Below are positions 21,901 to 32,048 of a DNA stretch of 62,000 nucleotides, one piece after another. Source of the DNA: Adiantum capillus-veneris (Eukaryota > Streptophyta > Polypodiopsida > Polypodiales > Pteridaceae); the NCBI GenBank assembly GCA_014529385.2, contig CM043958.1, positions 124,208,817 to 124,270,816 on the forward strand, given 5' to 3'. Numbering within the stretch: the first letter of the stretch is position 1; each line of letters opens with the position of its first letter. Below the pieces are notes generated by a model, which did not search any database, had not been told where the DNA came from, and worked only from the letters and a program-made list of their open reading frames with translations. The translations under genes and the position numbers were made by a program.

Positions 21901-22120
21901 CATGGAGCCTCTATTTCCCAATTATGGGAGTGATCGAGGCTTCTTGCCCCTTGAAAGCACCATCGGCAGGTAGGACATCTCCCATCTCATAAGCTTGGAT
22001 GCGTAGCTTGGTGGCCAACTCTGTGGATATGAATTTGTGAGTAGAACCAGGGTCAAAGAGAATGAAAGCATCATGTTCTCTTACCTTTTCCCAAGCATGG
22101 CAAAGAGGAGATCCTTTGTG
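18930..22120 (-). pseudogene. pol of element B: protease, RT, RNase H, integrase, chromodomain
   Basis: Reading the minus strand, protease has FILFDPGSTHKFIS near 22070-22020. Reverse transcriptase lies at 21346-20990 with MPFGLTNAPATF and the catalytic FFDDIIIYS near 21045-21015. The connection and RNase H region lies at about 20860-20400 (YYKHFIEKFSQITRPLHDLT). Integrase core lies at about 20005-19630 ([37 protein letters not shown]). The integrase C-terminal part is 19623-19288, and a chromodomain-like region lies near 19110-18930. Most of the integrase N-terminal zinc finger is missing just after [10 protein letters not shown] (about 20070), and many stops and frameshifts occur. Pol would copy element RNA and integrate the cDNA; this copy cannot. 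Confidence 0.88.
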
Positions 22121-23666
22121 ATGAACATCCTTTTCTTGAATTTTGACTAAGGTAGCTCTAGAAGGCTCATTACATGTATTCTTGTGGGGACAAGCACGAT
22201 AGGCATGCCCTTGCTCCCCGCACTTGAAACAACGGTTATCTTTTGATAACGCTCTAGCTCTTTAGGAGAGAGTTTATTTTTGCCTTTATAAACTCCCTTT
22301 TCCTTAGCTTTGTTGTTGGCATTGCCTTTGGGAGACTTTTGGACATTTTCCTTCCCCTTAGGCTCGTTACGATCCTTGTTTTCTATGGGCTTAAGATTTC
22401 TCTTAGCCCCTTGTTGGAAGTTGACTCTTGAAGCCACCATGGTATGGTGTATGATCACATATATAGTGCGTGGTCTTTGGGAGTTAACATACTTCACCAT
22501 ATCTTAAGTTAAGCCCACACAAAATTGTTGTTTTTCTCTTCAAAATCCCTCTTTTTGAAGACGATGGCTTTGAGATGTAAATCCCAAAACTTGTCTACAT
22601 ATTTGTGAATAGATTTGTAGGGAGATAGCTTCAAGCTTCGCCATTCGGTGGGTACTTTGTCTTTGGCATCGGTAGCCAAAAACTGCTTCATGATGGAAGC
22701 TCTTAAATCTTTCCATGTTTGTGGAGCTTCACCATTTTCTTGTAGGCTAGACCACCACTGCCTGGTGGACTTTTGAAAATGCATGTGATGTAGCTTAGAG
22801 GACTCTGTGAAGACCTCATCTCCAAATGCCGCATTGAATTGTTGGATAAAGGCTAAGACTTTGTCTGTAGCACCAAAAGTGTCATCGTAGGTAAGGAAAG
22901 CGATGTCGTTTCCTTCCTCTTTGAAATTTTTGAGCTTGGACGACCTCTTCTAGGAGGCATAGGATTTCCTATGGCCTCTACTTTTAGGTGGTTCGAGAGC
23001 TGCACCATCAATTTCTTCAGAAGAGGAAGACTATGAGGAGGATGGAGAAGAGGGTGACCTCTTTCTGACCTTTTTCTTCCCTTGTTCCTACTTGTCTGCA
23101 CCATCACTTTCTTCAGAAGAGGAAGAGGATGAAGAAGAGGGTGACCTCTTTCTCATATTTGTCTTCTCTTGTTTTCTCTCTTCCCTCTTTGAATTATGGT
23201 GTAGAGAAGTATGCGATGGTCTTCTCCATTTAGGGGGTGTTGGAGAGTGTTTTTCCCACTGTCTTCGTGGAGAAATCTCCACCAAGGTGGAGGAAACTCA
23301 CTTCTTTCTCGTTCTTTTGGTGGGGGCTCTACCGTTGAAACTTGGGTTCTCCTTTGGGAGGGAGATGCCTCATCAAGTAGTAATTTTTTGAGCCCTTCGT
23401 AGAGATCCTCCTCTTCTTCCCTTATTGGAGAGAGTCCTCTTTTGGAAGTCTCGCCAGGAGCTTTCCTAGGTACTCTCTCTTCATGGTGGGGAGTTTGGAG
23501 AATACCATGGGTGCGCAATTGTTGTAGCACTTCTCCTTGGAGGGATGGGTTTTCCAGGGCTTGTTGAAGCCTAGTTTACAAGCATAGGGACATCATTAGT
23601 TTCTCTTTCATTAGCAAAATAAAAGCTATCAACATTCATTTCAATCTCTTTTCCCTTGTCAACCAT
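22121..23666 (-). pseudogene. gag of element B
   Basis: The start at 23666 (MVDKGKEIEMNVDSF) aligns with the gag starts of C (34346) and D (40262). An Arg/Ser- and Glu-rich segment lies at about 23330-23000 (RKRSPSSSSSSSS, EESDG). Capsid-like sequence lies at about 22900-22500 (KFWDLHLKAIVFKKRDF), and a zinc knuckle at about 22235-22190 (CFKCGEQGHAYRAC, read across a frameshift). Gag would form the particle shell and bind the RNA. Several stops and shifts break it. Confidence 0.82.
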
Positions 23667-24035
23667 ACTCACAAATTTTAGGTGTAAATTTTTACTTGTA
23701 CTTTGGTACTTCAAGCCCTAGTTGCTACTCCTCTTTACCTTCAAAGATAAGCACTCAAGTATCTATACCCGTGGCTTGAATATTATTAAATGCAAGGAAT
23801 AGAAGAGAGGGTTCAAGCTTCTAATAGCTCAATGATGGTTAAGCCATAGGCAAGCCCCATAGGACTCCATTATTAAGACCATAGCTCTCGACAGTATCCC
23901 TGTAAACTGCATAAAGCAGGTGTACTTCAAGCATGAAAAATCCCTACTCTACTTACTCTTTTGCAATTAATAACACTAACCATTTGTAACAAGCTTTAGG
24001 ACCTCTCTTCTTGAGCAAGAACAGAGAAACCAATA
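23667..24035. other. Leader of element B between primer-binding site and gag
   Basis: Untranslated leader; no gene is seen. It matches the same interval in element C (about 34347-34732). Confidence 0.65.
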
Positions 24036-24047
24036 GCTTTGATACCA
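24036..24047 (-). other. Primer-binding site of element B
   Basis: The plus strand reads GCTTTGATACCA, that is TGGTATCAAAGC on the element strand, one change from the initiator-Met tRNA complement. It is one base from the right LTR. Confidence 0.85.
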
Positions 24048-24048
24048 A

Positions 24049-25338
24049 TGTAATATTTAATGCACTAGTAACTTGTGTGTAGTAGAATTCATAACATAAA
24101 GAGCATTTCATAAGAACAAGCTCCTAATGAGCATAGACAGAGTACTTAATTTGAGAAAGCAACATAGCAATTTATACCTAGCTAATTTGGCATTGACAAT
24201 ACCTAAAAAAAGAGAGAAATAGAACAATTGACAATAGTTGAGGACCGGATTTACATGGAGCCGGTCTCCCCTCCATAATGGCTTTGTATTATAGCTTCTC
24301 CCATCAAAGGAGACTTTTGTACAATACAATCTTTGTGTTCCTTGACAAACTAGTTGGTGCAATGAAGATGGAAGCTTCATGCACCAAATTATTCTTGAAA
24401 AACACACCTAGTGTCCCTAGCCTCAGTCCCAAGACCTCACACACCTTCAAAAATGGTGAGAGCTAGTAGGGAATGAGGACACATTTGCATTCCATAGCCA
24501 AGAGTTGTTGGTGTAGGCCTCTACTTCTCAATGCTTAGAGAAGGAGATGGAGTTTTTCTTGCACACATGAGTTGTGTGTGTGTGTGTGTGCGTGTGTGTA
24601 TGTGTGTGTGTAGCAATGTGCTAGACTAAACTTCAGCTCTCTCTCTCTCTCTCTCCCCCCTTGGTCAACCCCTCTTGAAAATTACTCATGCTAGCTTCCC
24701 ATTGGCCCTTGCAGAACTTAGACAATCACAAATTAGAAGCATAATTGATAGCCTTGTGACGTGTGTCCCCCTTTCCCCTTTTGTGAGAGATTTAGGTAAT
24801 TAAATAATTCATTTAAACTCTCATTGGACCTTTTTGTCTTTTGGACAATAGGAATTAGGCAAGCGATTGGGATGCTGGATGCTCATTGGACCCCTTGGTA
24901 GACTGTCCAATAGTCTTCTAGGGAGCTTAATTTCTATTGGTTCTTTTATCAAGAATTTTTAAATTGATTAGACTAATTTTACTCTAGCCTAATTCTCATT
25001 GGTCCACCTCTATGGCCATCCATTAGGATTTGAGGGGAAATTGGGGGCAAGTGGCCTAGGAGCCTACCATGTGTCCATTCTTCTCTTTGGGGAGAGCTTG
25101 TGTGTTTCTCTCTCATCCCCTACCATTAGGGCTCGCCCCCTCCAACCTAGGGATATGGGAAGACCTTTTAGTCTTCCCATGACCATCCAATTTTCCCCTA
25201 CTTTGGCCATTGGACAATACAATTAAATTTAGGAACTTTAGCCTATGTAAGTCTTAATGGAGCTGAACCTTAGGTCTTTTAGGCCCCATTGAAGCACATT
25301 TCTCTTTTGCAAACTGTCCACCTTTGGATCTCTGACAG
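24049..25338 (-). repeat. Right (5') LTR of element B, first block
   Basis: It is collinear with 16982 to about 18450 of the left LTR with some short deletions; for example, the interval matching 17402-17490 is shortened near 24480. It ends CTCTGACAG (25330-25338), one copy of the TSD of the MULE-like insert. Confidence 0.88.
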
Positions 25339-25391
25339 GAGTTTTACCAAGCACCGAGCAAACTTTATCGAGCAAAAAAAAAAACCGAGCG

Positions 25392-25392
<1 letters not shown>

Positions 25393-25434
<42 letters not shown>
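25393..25434. repeat. (CA)n microsatellite
   Basis: About 21 CA repeats close to the left end of the MULE-like insert. Confidence 0.95.
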
Positions 25435-25436
<2 letters not shown>

Positions 25437-25620
25437 TCTATCACCCTCTTATATTGGGCACCCATTATATCAATGGTCACATATACCCCACATAGTTTCA
25501 GCTAGTAGCACTTCTAGATTCATTTTAGTATCTCTTTTTTGTACTGAGACATGGTATTAGACTCACCAATTTGTAACGAATTGGGCTTTTGTAGAAGTTA
25601 ATATTTCATTTCATTTCATT

Positions 25621-25646
25621 TGTGTGTGCGCGCATGCGCGCGCGCA
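25621..25646. repeat. 26-bp strictly alternating purine-pyrimidine tract (Z-DNA-prone)
   Basis: TGTGTGTG followed by CGCGCATGCGCGCGCGCA alternates without a break for 26 bases and is rich in CG steps, unusual in this AT-rich, CpG-poor window. Such tracts can adopt left-handed DNA under torsion; any function is unproven. Confidence 0.7.
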
Positions 25647-26124
25647 ACAAAATGATTAGGCAATGGGAGACATTCACAAAGGGAGATCACTCACTTCTTA
25701 AGAGCATAGACTTGGAAGCCAGATGAGAATGCTTCACATCAGACTTCATAGGCCACCCATACCAAAGGTATATTAGTTGACAGAGCCATTGAGCTCGCGC
25801 AAGCTAAACGCCCATGTCTATGAGGGCGACCCGGACATCGATGGAGGCTCCATTAGAGTATTAGGACTATTCTAGAACGGCGTGGGAGATGCCCAATACA
25901 ATAATTACAAGGTGGACATTAACCACTCTCTTCAATGACTGATGCAATACTTTATCGGACAACGTTCGATGCCGGGAATCCTCGGGCATTGATGATGATA
26001 ATGATTTTAGTCTTTCACCTTACTTCATTTTTATTTTTATTTTTGTATCCAAACATTCGATTAGATCCACTAAGATTGTATCAGTTTGCCTTTTGAAAAC
26101 GTTTAATATAGCATTTCATTCATT

Positions 26125-26127
<3 letters not shown>

Positions 26128-26202
<75 letters not shown>
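26128..26202. repeat. Compound (CT)n(CA)n microsatellite
   Basis: CT repeats to about 26172 pass directly into CA repeats to 26202. The same compound order occurs at 45965-46036 in element D. Confidence 0.95.
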
Positions 26203-26203
<1 letters not shown>

Positions 26204-26846
26204 CCGAGGGCTAGTGCTCAACTCCTTGTCAGCTAGATCTTTAAGGTCTCTTGGGATAGTTTCCTACGACGTTAAAATCCTTTTACTGCAGCTGCTCCTG
26301 CTCCGCCGCCTGCTGCTTCTCCTCCTCCTTCTCGATCGTTGTTGATGGTTGTTGAAGCCCCATGATGTGTTGCACTATAAAGTTTCAAGCCCATGCTAAA
26401 AACCGTGACTCATATGATCCTCTGCTCCTCCTTGAACGATGGGGCTGCTACCATGTCGTAATCCATGCACTGCAACTCCACACACTGATCCGTGAAGAGG
26501 GTGGTCTACAGATCACATGATTTATGATGCGGCAAAAACTGACTTGACGGTAGGGATTCATGGGTTTATCAAGAGCTTCAAGCAAGCGATGTAAACGTTC
26601 CTGCAGTTGGAGTGTTGGCATGGCTACCTCAAGTGCTGCAAAGAAGGGGACCTGTGAGAGAAGGGTGGAGCTTGCGGCATGACAACAAACTTCAGCTTCT
26701 CATATCGTTGCTGCACAAGCTGCTATTATCACCTTAACGTCACAGTCCTCCAAAGGGTCCTTCATTTCTCCATTTCTCTTGGCGCATGTCCCGAAATCAG
26801 AAGAACGTAAGCCCAATATGGGTGATGCTCTTCGTGCTCTATAAGC

Positions 26847-26895
26847 ATGGGACACTCCATGAAATGGTCCCGCGCCATTTCATGGAGTGTCCCAT
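26847..26895. repeat. Perfect 21-bp inverted repeat with 7-base loop
   Basis: Arm 26847-26867 (ATGGGACACTCCATGAAATGG) is an exact reverse complement of 26875-26895 around TCCCGCG. It lies inside the MULE-like insert, and the right arm is also the start of the tandem duplication that follows. Confidence 0.9.
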
Positions 26896-27084
26896 CGATA
26901 TTAATTTTAGAACACTTATGTCTCACCTTTAAAAAAATTTAAAGATTCTCTGGCTGGGATTGCTTTCTTTGGCGCAGGACCATTTCATGGATTGTCCCAT
27001 CGATATTGATTCTAGAACACCTATGGCTCACCTTTAAATTTTTTTGAAGATTCTCTGGTTGGGATTTCTTTCTCAGGTTTCTTA
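26875..27084 (+). repeat. Tandem duplication, 105-bp period, two copies
   Basis: Copies at 26875-26979 and 26980-27084 both begin CCATTTCATGGA and contain GTCCCATCGATATT and GATTCTCTGG. They differ by scattered substitutions, so the duplication is not recent. Confidence 0.85.
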
Positions 27085-27407
27085 CCATGACAACTTATAA
27101 CAACAACATAGATGACATCAAGAGCCTTGTATAGGCATGCAGAGGGGTAACCAGCGGGACTTCATAGGAAAAAATGTAGAGATAGCGCCAAGGGCCTTTG
27201 GTAGGCATGCAAAGCAACAACCACTAGCTTCGTAGGGATCTCATGACATACTAAGAGATATACAAAGGAGGATGAAAGAAGAGAGACGTGGCAAAAGCCA
27301 AAGTGACGGAAATTCAATCTATAGTGCCATCAAAACCCGACACTTTGTAGATTACATCATTAAAAATAAAACTCATTTCATCTCTCCTGCACTTCCAAAG
27401 GCTTCAA

Positions 27408-27457
27408 CCCTTGCTTGAAACGGTCCCGTGCCGACACGAAACGGTTTCAAGCAAGGG
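27408..27457. repeat. Inverted repeat with 17-bp arms
   Basis: CCCTTGCTTGAAACGGT (27408-27424) pairs with ACGGTTTCAAGCAAGGG (27441-27457) with about one mismatch. The loop side contains CCCGTGCC, reminiscent of the loop of the hairpin at 26847-26895. Confidence 0.8.
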
Positions 27458-28074
27458 CCGAGGAAATTGGGGATGAAGGGTGTGGCTGTTAACTTTTGTG
27501 TCCAACATGACATACGAAGTGTCATGAGAGCTCAATCATGCCCACGAGCATGGAGAGCCAAGACAATGAACCTCATAGGGTGTAAGTGGCTCGAGGCTCC
27601 TGCCCTTGTCCTCTTTCGTGTTCTTGAGTTGGACTCTATAGCTCATCGTCTATGAGAATCACGTTGCACTAGCAAAAGTAGAGTTGTTCCAAGGACTAGG
27701 TGGGGCTAGAGTTTTGGCATAGTGCCAGCTCCACGAAGTGAGATCTTCAATCCTTTATGGATTGATAGTTTTGTTGAATTGCATGCAATTTCCATCACAT
27801 TACGGATACCTTTTATACTAGATTCATTTTGTTAGCTTAAATAAGCACTTTTAGCGTATCATTGGCTTCCTAAGCTGAAGTTTTTAGTCCTCTATGGATT
27901 GACAGTTTTCTTGCAATTTCTAATACACTAGGGTTTTCTTTTATACTTACTTCATTTTGTTAGCTTGTGTAACTTATTCAAGTAATCATTTTGTGCTACA
28001 TTATCACAACTTTCGCTCGAAAAAATGCCATGCTCGGTTTTTTTTGCTCGGCATATGGATTTCCTCCCTGACAG

Positions 28075-28188
28075 AGGCCAGTCTAGCAGCCTTGCCAATA
28101 TTCTAGCTTTTACTCCCGTGGTAGTTACCCATATTAAATGATTAGTTTAACAGGAGAAAATGATTTGGGAGATATTAGTTTTGATGAA
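28075..28188 (-). repeat. Right (5') LTR of element B, second block
   Basis: It is collinear with left-LTR positions of about 18455-18567 and completes the LTR interrupted at 25338. The terminal ATGACA has decayed to ATGAA. Confidence 0.85.
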
Positions 28189-28193
28189 AAATT

Positions 28194-28849
28194 GGTATAG
28201 AGAGCTCAATTTTTAGTGCGAACAGTTGGGACTACTATCACACAACAATACGTACGTATTATATGGTGTGTTGCAAGCTCTCCATCACCATCTCCATAAG
28301 GTCTCCTCTCTTGTTTGTGGGAAGAAAAAGAAGAACACACTCTCTCTACTTGCTTACGACCTTATCTTCTCTTTTCACAATGTGCACGTTCTCCGACGAG
28401 TTTGTGGCATAAATCTCTACGTAACTCGTATCACTGCTCTATTGTGGCAAAGACAAAAGCCTTTTGACAGCGGATAATCACTCCTAAAGCACAATAAGAA
28501 GCTCTATACTCCATAGCTATCATCTCTTTCTCTCTCTACTCTGTTTTCTATCACTAACTACCCTCTTGGTGGTTGCTTTTTTATAAACAAGGACATGTAT
28601 GGACTTATCATGTGCGCATGAAGTTGCTCCATGTTTGTTTCATTGTTTTTAGCACGTTAATTTATGCACACGGTATGTTTATGGCTACATATGCACATAA
28701 ACAGTGATTTTTGTTTCACGTCATGTAGGAAGTAGGAACGTTGTTTTGGTCATAGCTCTCAAACTGCTATGAATCAGGTCGAACACTTCAAACCAGAGAT
28801 TACACACATTTTTTTGAACATTTTCTCTCTTGGGTATCATGTGAAAACC
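28194..28849 (+). repeat. 3' LTR of element A, block 2
   Basis: It is collinear with 5' LTR positions of about 4108-4753, including a CTCTCCATCACCATCTCCAT stretch and the phrase ACTTCAAACCAGAGATTACA. It is bounded by the insertion sites of B (left) and C (right). The last five bases AAACC (28845-28849) are one copy of C's TSD. Confidence 0.88.
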
Positions 28850-30431
28850 TGTAACATTTAATGGCCTAAAAACTTGTGTGTAGCGGAAATTAGCATGAAC
28901 ATAGTGGGCATTTCATTAGAATAGATTCCTAATGAGAATTACAAGAGTGCTTGGGTGGAGAGAGCAAAAAAAAGCATAACACCTAGTTAGATAGCATGAA
29001 CAATACTTTCAAAAGAGAGAGAAATTAAGCTATTGACAATAGTTGAGGACCGGATTTTCATGGAGCCGGTCCCCCCTCCAAAAGGCTTTGTATTATGGTT
29101 TCTCCCATCAAGAGAGACATTGTACAATACAATTCTTTGTGTTCCTTCAAGACTAGCTAGTGCAATGAAGATGAAAGCTTCATGCACTAAGCAAAACACT
29201 TATCAAACACAACATCAATTCTCCCCGGTATCAGACCCAAGACCTCACACACCTTCGAAGATGGTGAGAGCTAGCAGGGTATGAGAGTAGATTGAGAGAA
29301 AGTAGGAGTATTCTTACGAGAAAGATGTACATCTCCTCACATAATCACTCATATTAGCATAGCTTAGCTTAGTAATTAGCATGGTAGAGGAGATGAGCAT
29401 GCATTGAAGCTTGGCTCTTGGTTGGATTTGCATCACAAAGCCAAGAGTTGTTGGTGTAGGCCTCCCTTCTCACAAGCTTGGAGTAGGTGATAAGCTTTCC
29501 ATTAAAGCTTGAGAACGAGAGAGAGTCTTCTTTACTTCACACATGAGATTGTGTGAGTGTGTGTGTGATAATGCCTTCCAGAAATCAGCCCCCTCTCTCT
29601 CTTGGTCGACCCCTCTTGCTATTTGCTCATGCTACCCTCTCATTGGACCTCCCTAGGACTAGCCAATGACAATTAAGCAGCATAAGTGATAGCCTTTTGA
29701 AATCTGTCCCCCTTTCCCCTTTTGTGAGAGCTTTAGGCAATTTAATAATTCAACTAAACTCTCATTGGACCCCTTTGCCTTCTCACCAATAGGAATCAGG
29801 AAAGCCATTGGGTTGCTGAATGCTCATTGGACCCCTTGGGAGGCTGTCCAATAGTCTTCTAGAGGACTTAATTCTCATTGGTTCTTTTATTAAGTGTTTT
29901 TAAATTAATTAAACTAGATTTACTCTAGCCTAATTCTCATTGTTCCACCACCTCCAAGGCCATCCAATAGGAATTGGGTACACCTTGTGGGCATTTGGGC
30001 TAGGGAGCTGACATGTGTCCCTCATTCCCTTTGTGTAAAGGGAGCTTGTGTGTGTGTGTGTGTGTGTGTGTGAATTTCTCTCTCATCCCATACAAGCAAG
30101 GCTCACCCCCTCCTATTTAGGGATTTGTAAAGACTTTTGGGACACACACCAAGCATCCAATTCCCCTCATGGTTGACCTTTGGACACAACCTTTGAATTT
30201 TGGAACCTTAGCATTTTGGAAGTGTTAATGGGCTGAACCTTAGGGTATTTTTAGCCCATTGTTGCACATGGATATTTTGCAGATAGCCCTTCCTTTGGAT
30301 CCCTACTATGGCCGGTCTGCTAGCTTAACCAATATTCTAGCCTTTTCTCCCCTGGCACTTCCCCATATTAAATGATCACTTTCAAACATGAGAAAATCAT
30401 TTAGGAGAATTAGATATTGATTATTATGACA
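28850..30431 (-). repeat. Left (3') LTR of element C
   Basis: It is 1582 bp, bounded by TGTAAC and ATGACA on the plus strand. It includes GT-rich tracts near 29545-29568 and 30049-30072 and a dense set of ATTGG/CCAAT pentamers at about 29640-29970. A polypurine tract flanks it at 30432-30444. Confidence 0.92.
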
Positions 30432-30789
30432 TTACCTCTCTCTTGAATCATAGTCGTCCTCGACTATGGTGTAGAGAAGATAAAGCATATTCATGAGTCC
30501 GTTTCTTAGTGGGTAGAGGATCCCTATGTTACCCTACGACATCTTTCCACAATGGATGACTAGTCCATTTGTTGCTTGAGAGCCTGAGGCTGCCGCAAGC
30601 ATCTCTGCATATTAGTCCTATCAATCTTCCATAGAAGAGTGACAAACTCTACTTGGTGTTTGGGAGACGTGGTCTCCGCAAACTTGATCTAAGCATGCAT
30701 ACTACTTCATTTTTGTGCACAATAAAGAAAAAGAGAGTCTTATAAGACAAAAACTTTGTTCATTTTTAACATTTTGTACATTTGCTTAC

Positions 30790-32045
30790 TCTTGGGAAGC
30801 ATTGTAAGCATTGAGAAGGTTTAGGCTATCCTTTAATTGTATGCCTTGCATCCATCTAGAATCTTCAAAAGGATAATTCTTAAACTTAGTAAGATATCGT
30901 CGAATAGTCTTACCGCCTCTTAGTACCTTGTCTTCATGTCGGAGAATGGACTCGGGCTACAACACGTCCTCTTGGTCCTCGATCTCCGATGGGTCTTCAG
31001 TAGTTGGTTCTTGAGGTGGCTCTCCTTTGTAAGGCTTTAATAGGCTCACATGAAAAGCATTGTGTATGAGCCAATGATTGGGCAACTTGAGTTGATAGTC
31101 CATCTCATTGATTGGCCTAAGAATCAAGAAGGGACCATAGTACCTTTTTGCTAGTTAAGCATAGTACTTTTGGTGTCCCATAGGATTCTTTCCCGTCGTG
31201 TGCCTTAATCGAGCCTTGGGAAACTTTAATAAGACGCAATCATTTTCTTTAAAGGCTTGGGCTCTTCTGTGCTTGTCAGAAGCAGCCTTTTGCCTTTGCT
31301 GTGAGATAGAGATAGCATCCTTAATCTTTTGAAAAGATTCTTGTAGGTCCCGACTATACTCATCTGCAACAGCGAAGATCTTCCCATGTACCTTAAGTAG
31401 CAAGGGCTATGAAGCGTCTATAGTATGCACACATACCTATAAAGCTTCTTAGTTCATGAAGATTCTTTGGTTTAGGCCATCCTTTTATTACCTCTAACTT
31501 TGATGGATCCATTTGGATCCCATCTTGAGAGATAATGTGACCTAAATACTAAATCTCTTGCAAGAAAAATTCACTTTTCCATAAAGTTTATTCTCTCTTA
31601 AAACTTGAAAGATTACCCGGAAGCGTTGCTTGTGTTCGTCTAATGAATTAGAGTAGATGATAATATCATCAAAGAACACTCTAGTGAAGGTTCGATGAGG
31701 CCTGAACAACTTATTCATCAAGTGGTTGAATGTGGCTGGTGCATTGGTCAAGCCAAAAGGCATGACAATGTATTCGTAAAGACCGAATGTGGTACGAATT
31801 ACGGTCTTTACAATGTCTTGATCAACTATCCTTATTTGATGATAGCCACTTTCTAGGTCAATCCTATTGAAGTAGGTCCATCCTTGTAGCTTATCAAATA
31901 GGTCTTCTACCCGTGGAACGGGAAACCTATTCTTGATAGTGATCCTATTTAGTGCTCTATAATCGACACACATACGATATGTGCCATCTTTCTTTTGCAC
32001 TAATAGCACAGGTGAGCAAAATGGAGATGAGCTAGGCCTAACCAT
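30790..32045 (-). pseudogene. pol of element C: RT, truncated integrase C-terminus, chromodomain
   Basis: RT lies in an open frame from 32045 to 31542 with DGTYRMCVDYRALNRITIKN, MPFGLTNAPATF and FFDDIIIYS (catalytic Asp pair). The RT connection starts at about 31500 and stops at about 31422, where the sequence jumps to the integrase C-terminal part (31403-31155, VHGKIFAVADEYSRDL). Comparison with B (19544 to about 20764) shows the missing piece is RNase H plus the integrase core. A chromodomain-like segment (ILRHEDKVLRGGK, RRYLTKFKNYPF) lies near 30975-30800. The copy cannot integrate by itself. Confidence 0.88.
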
Positions 32046-32048
32046 GCC

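Larger units (their letters stand above)
25339..28065. mobile_element. MULE-like (Mutator-type) non-autonomous insertion in the LTR of B, 2.7 kb
   Basis: The flanks carry a 9-bp TSD, CTCTGACAG (25330-25338) and CCCTGACAG (28066-28074), one mismatch. The ends are GAG...CTC with an imperfect inverted repeat of about 50 bp sharing CCGAGCAAA and GAGCAAAAAAAA...CCGAGC. A 9-bp TSD with G-start, C-end termini fits Mutator-like elements. There is no transposase. The inside holds microsatellites, a Z-DNA-prone tract, two hairpins, a tandem duplication and a stretch also found in the CACTA filler, so it may have gathered outside sequence. The boundaries are firm because the LTR of B is the empty-site control; the superfamily is less sure. 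Confidence 0.65.
16982..28188 (-). mobile_element. Element B: Ty3/gypsy chromovirus, minus strand
   Basis: The left LTR (3' LTR of the element) is 16982-18567. The right LTR (5' LTR) is 24049-25338 plus 28075-28188, split by a MULE-like insertion. The TSD is AAATG (16977-16981) against AAATT (28189-28193), one mismatch. LTRs run from TGTAACATTTAAT to ATGACA as read on the plus strand. Without the insert the element is about 8.5 kb. The gag-pol between the LTRs includes a chromodomain, the hallmark of chromoviruses. Reading frames are broken in many places, so B is defective. Confidence 0.9.

Noticed and set aside
24036-24047. tRNA gene near the LTR borders (GATACCA / TGGTATCAGAGC)
   Set aside because: These are primer-binding sites complementary to the tRNA 3' end; no cloverleaf sequence is present.
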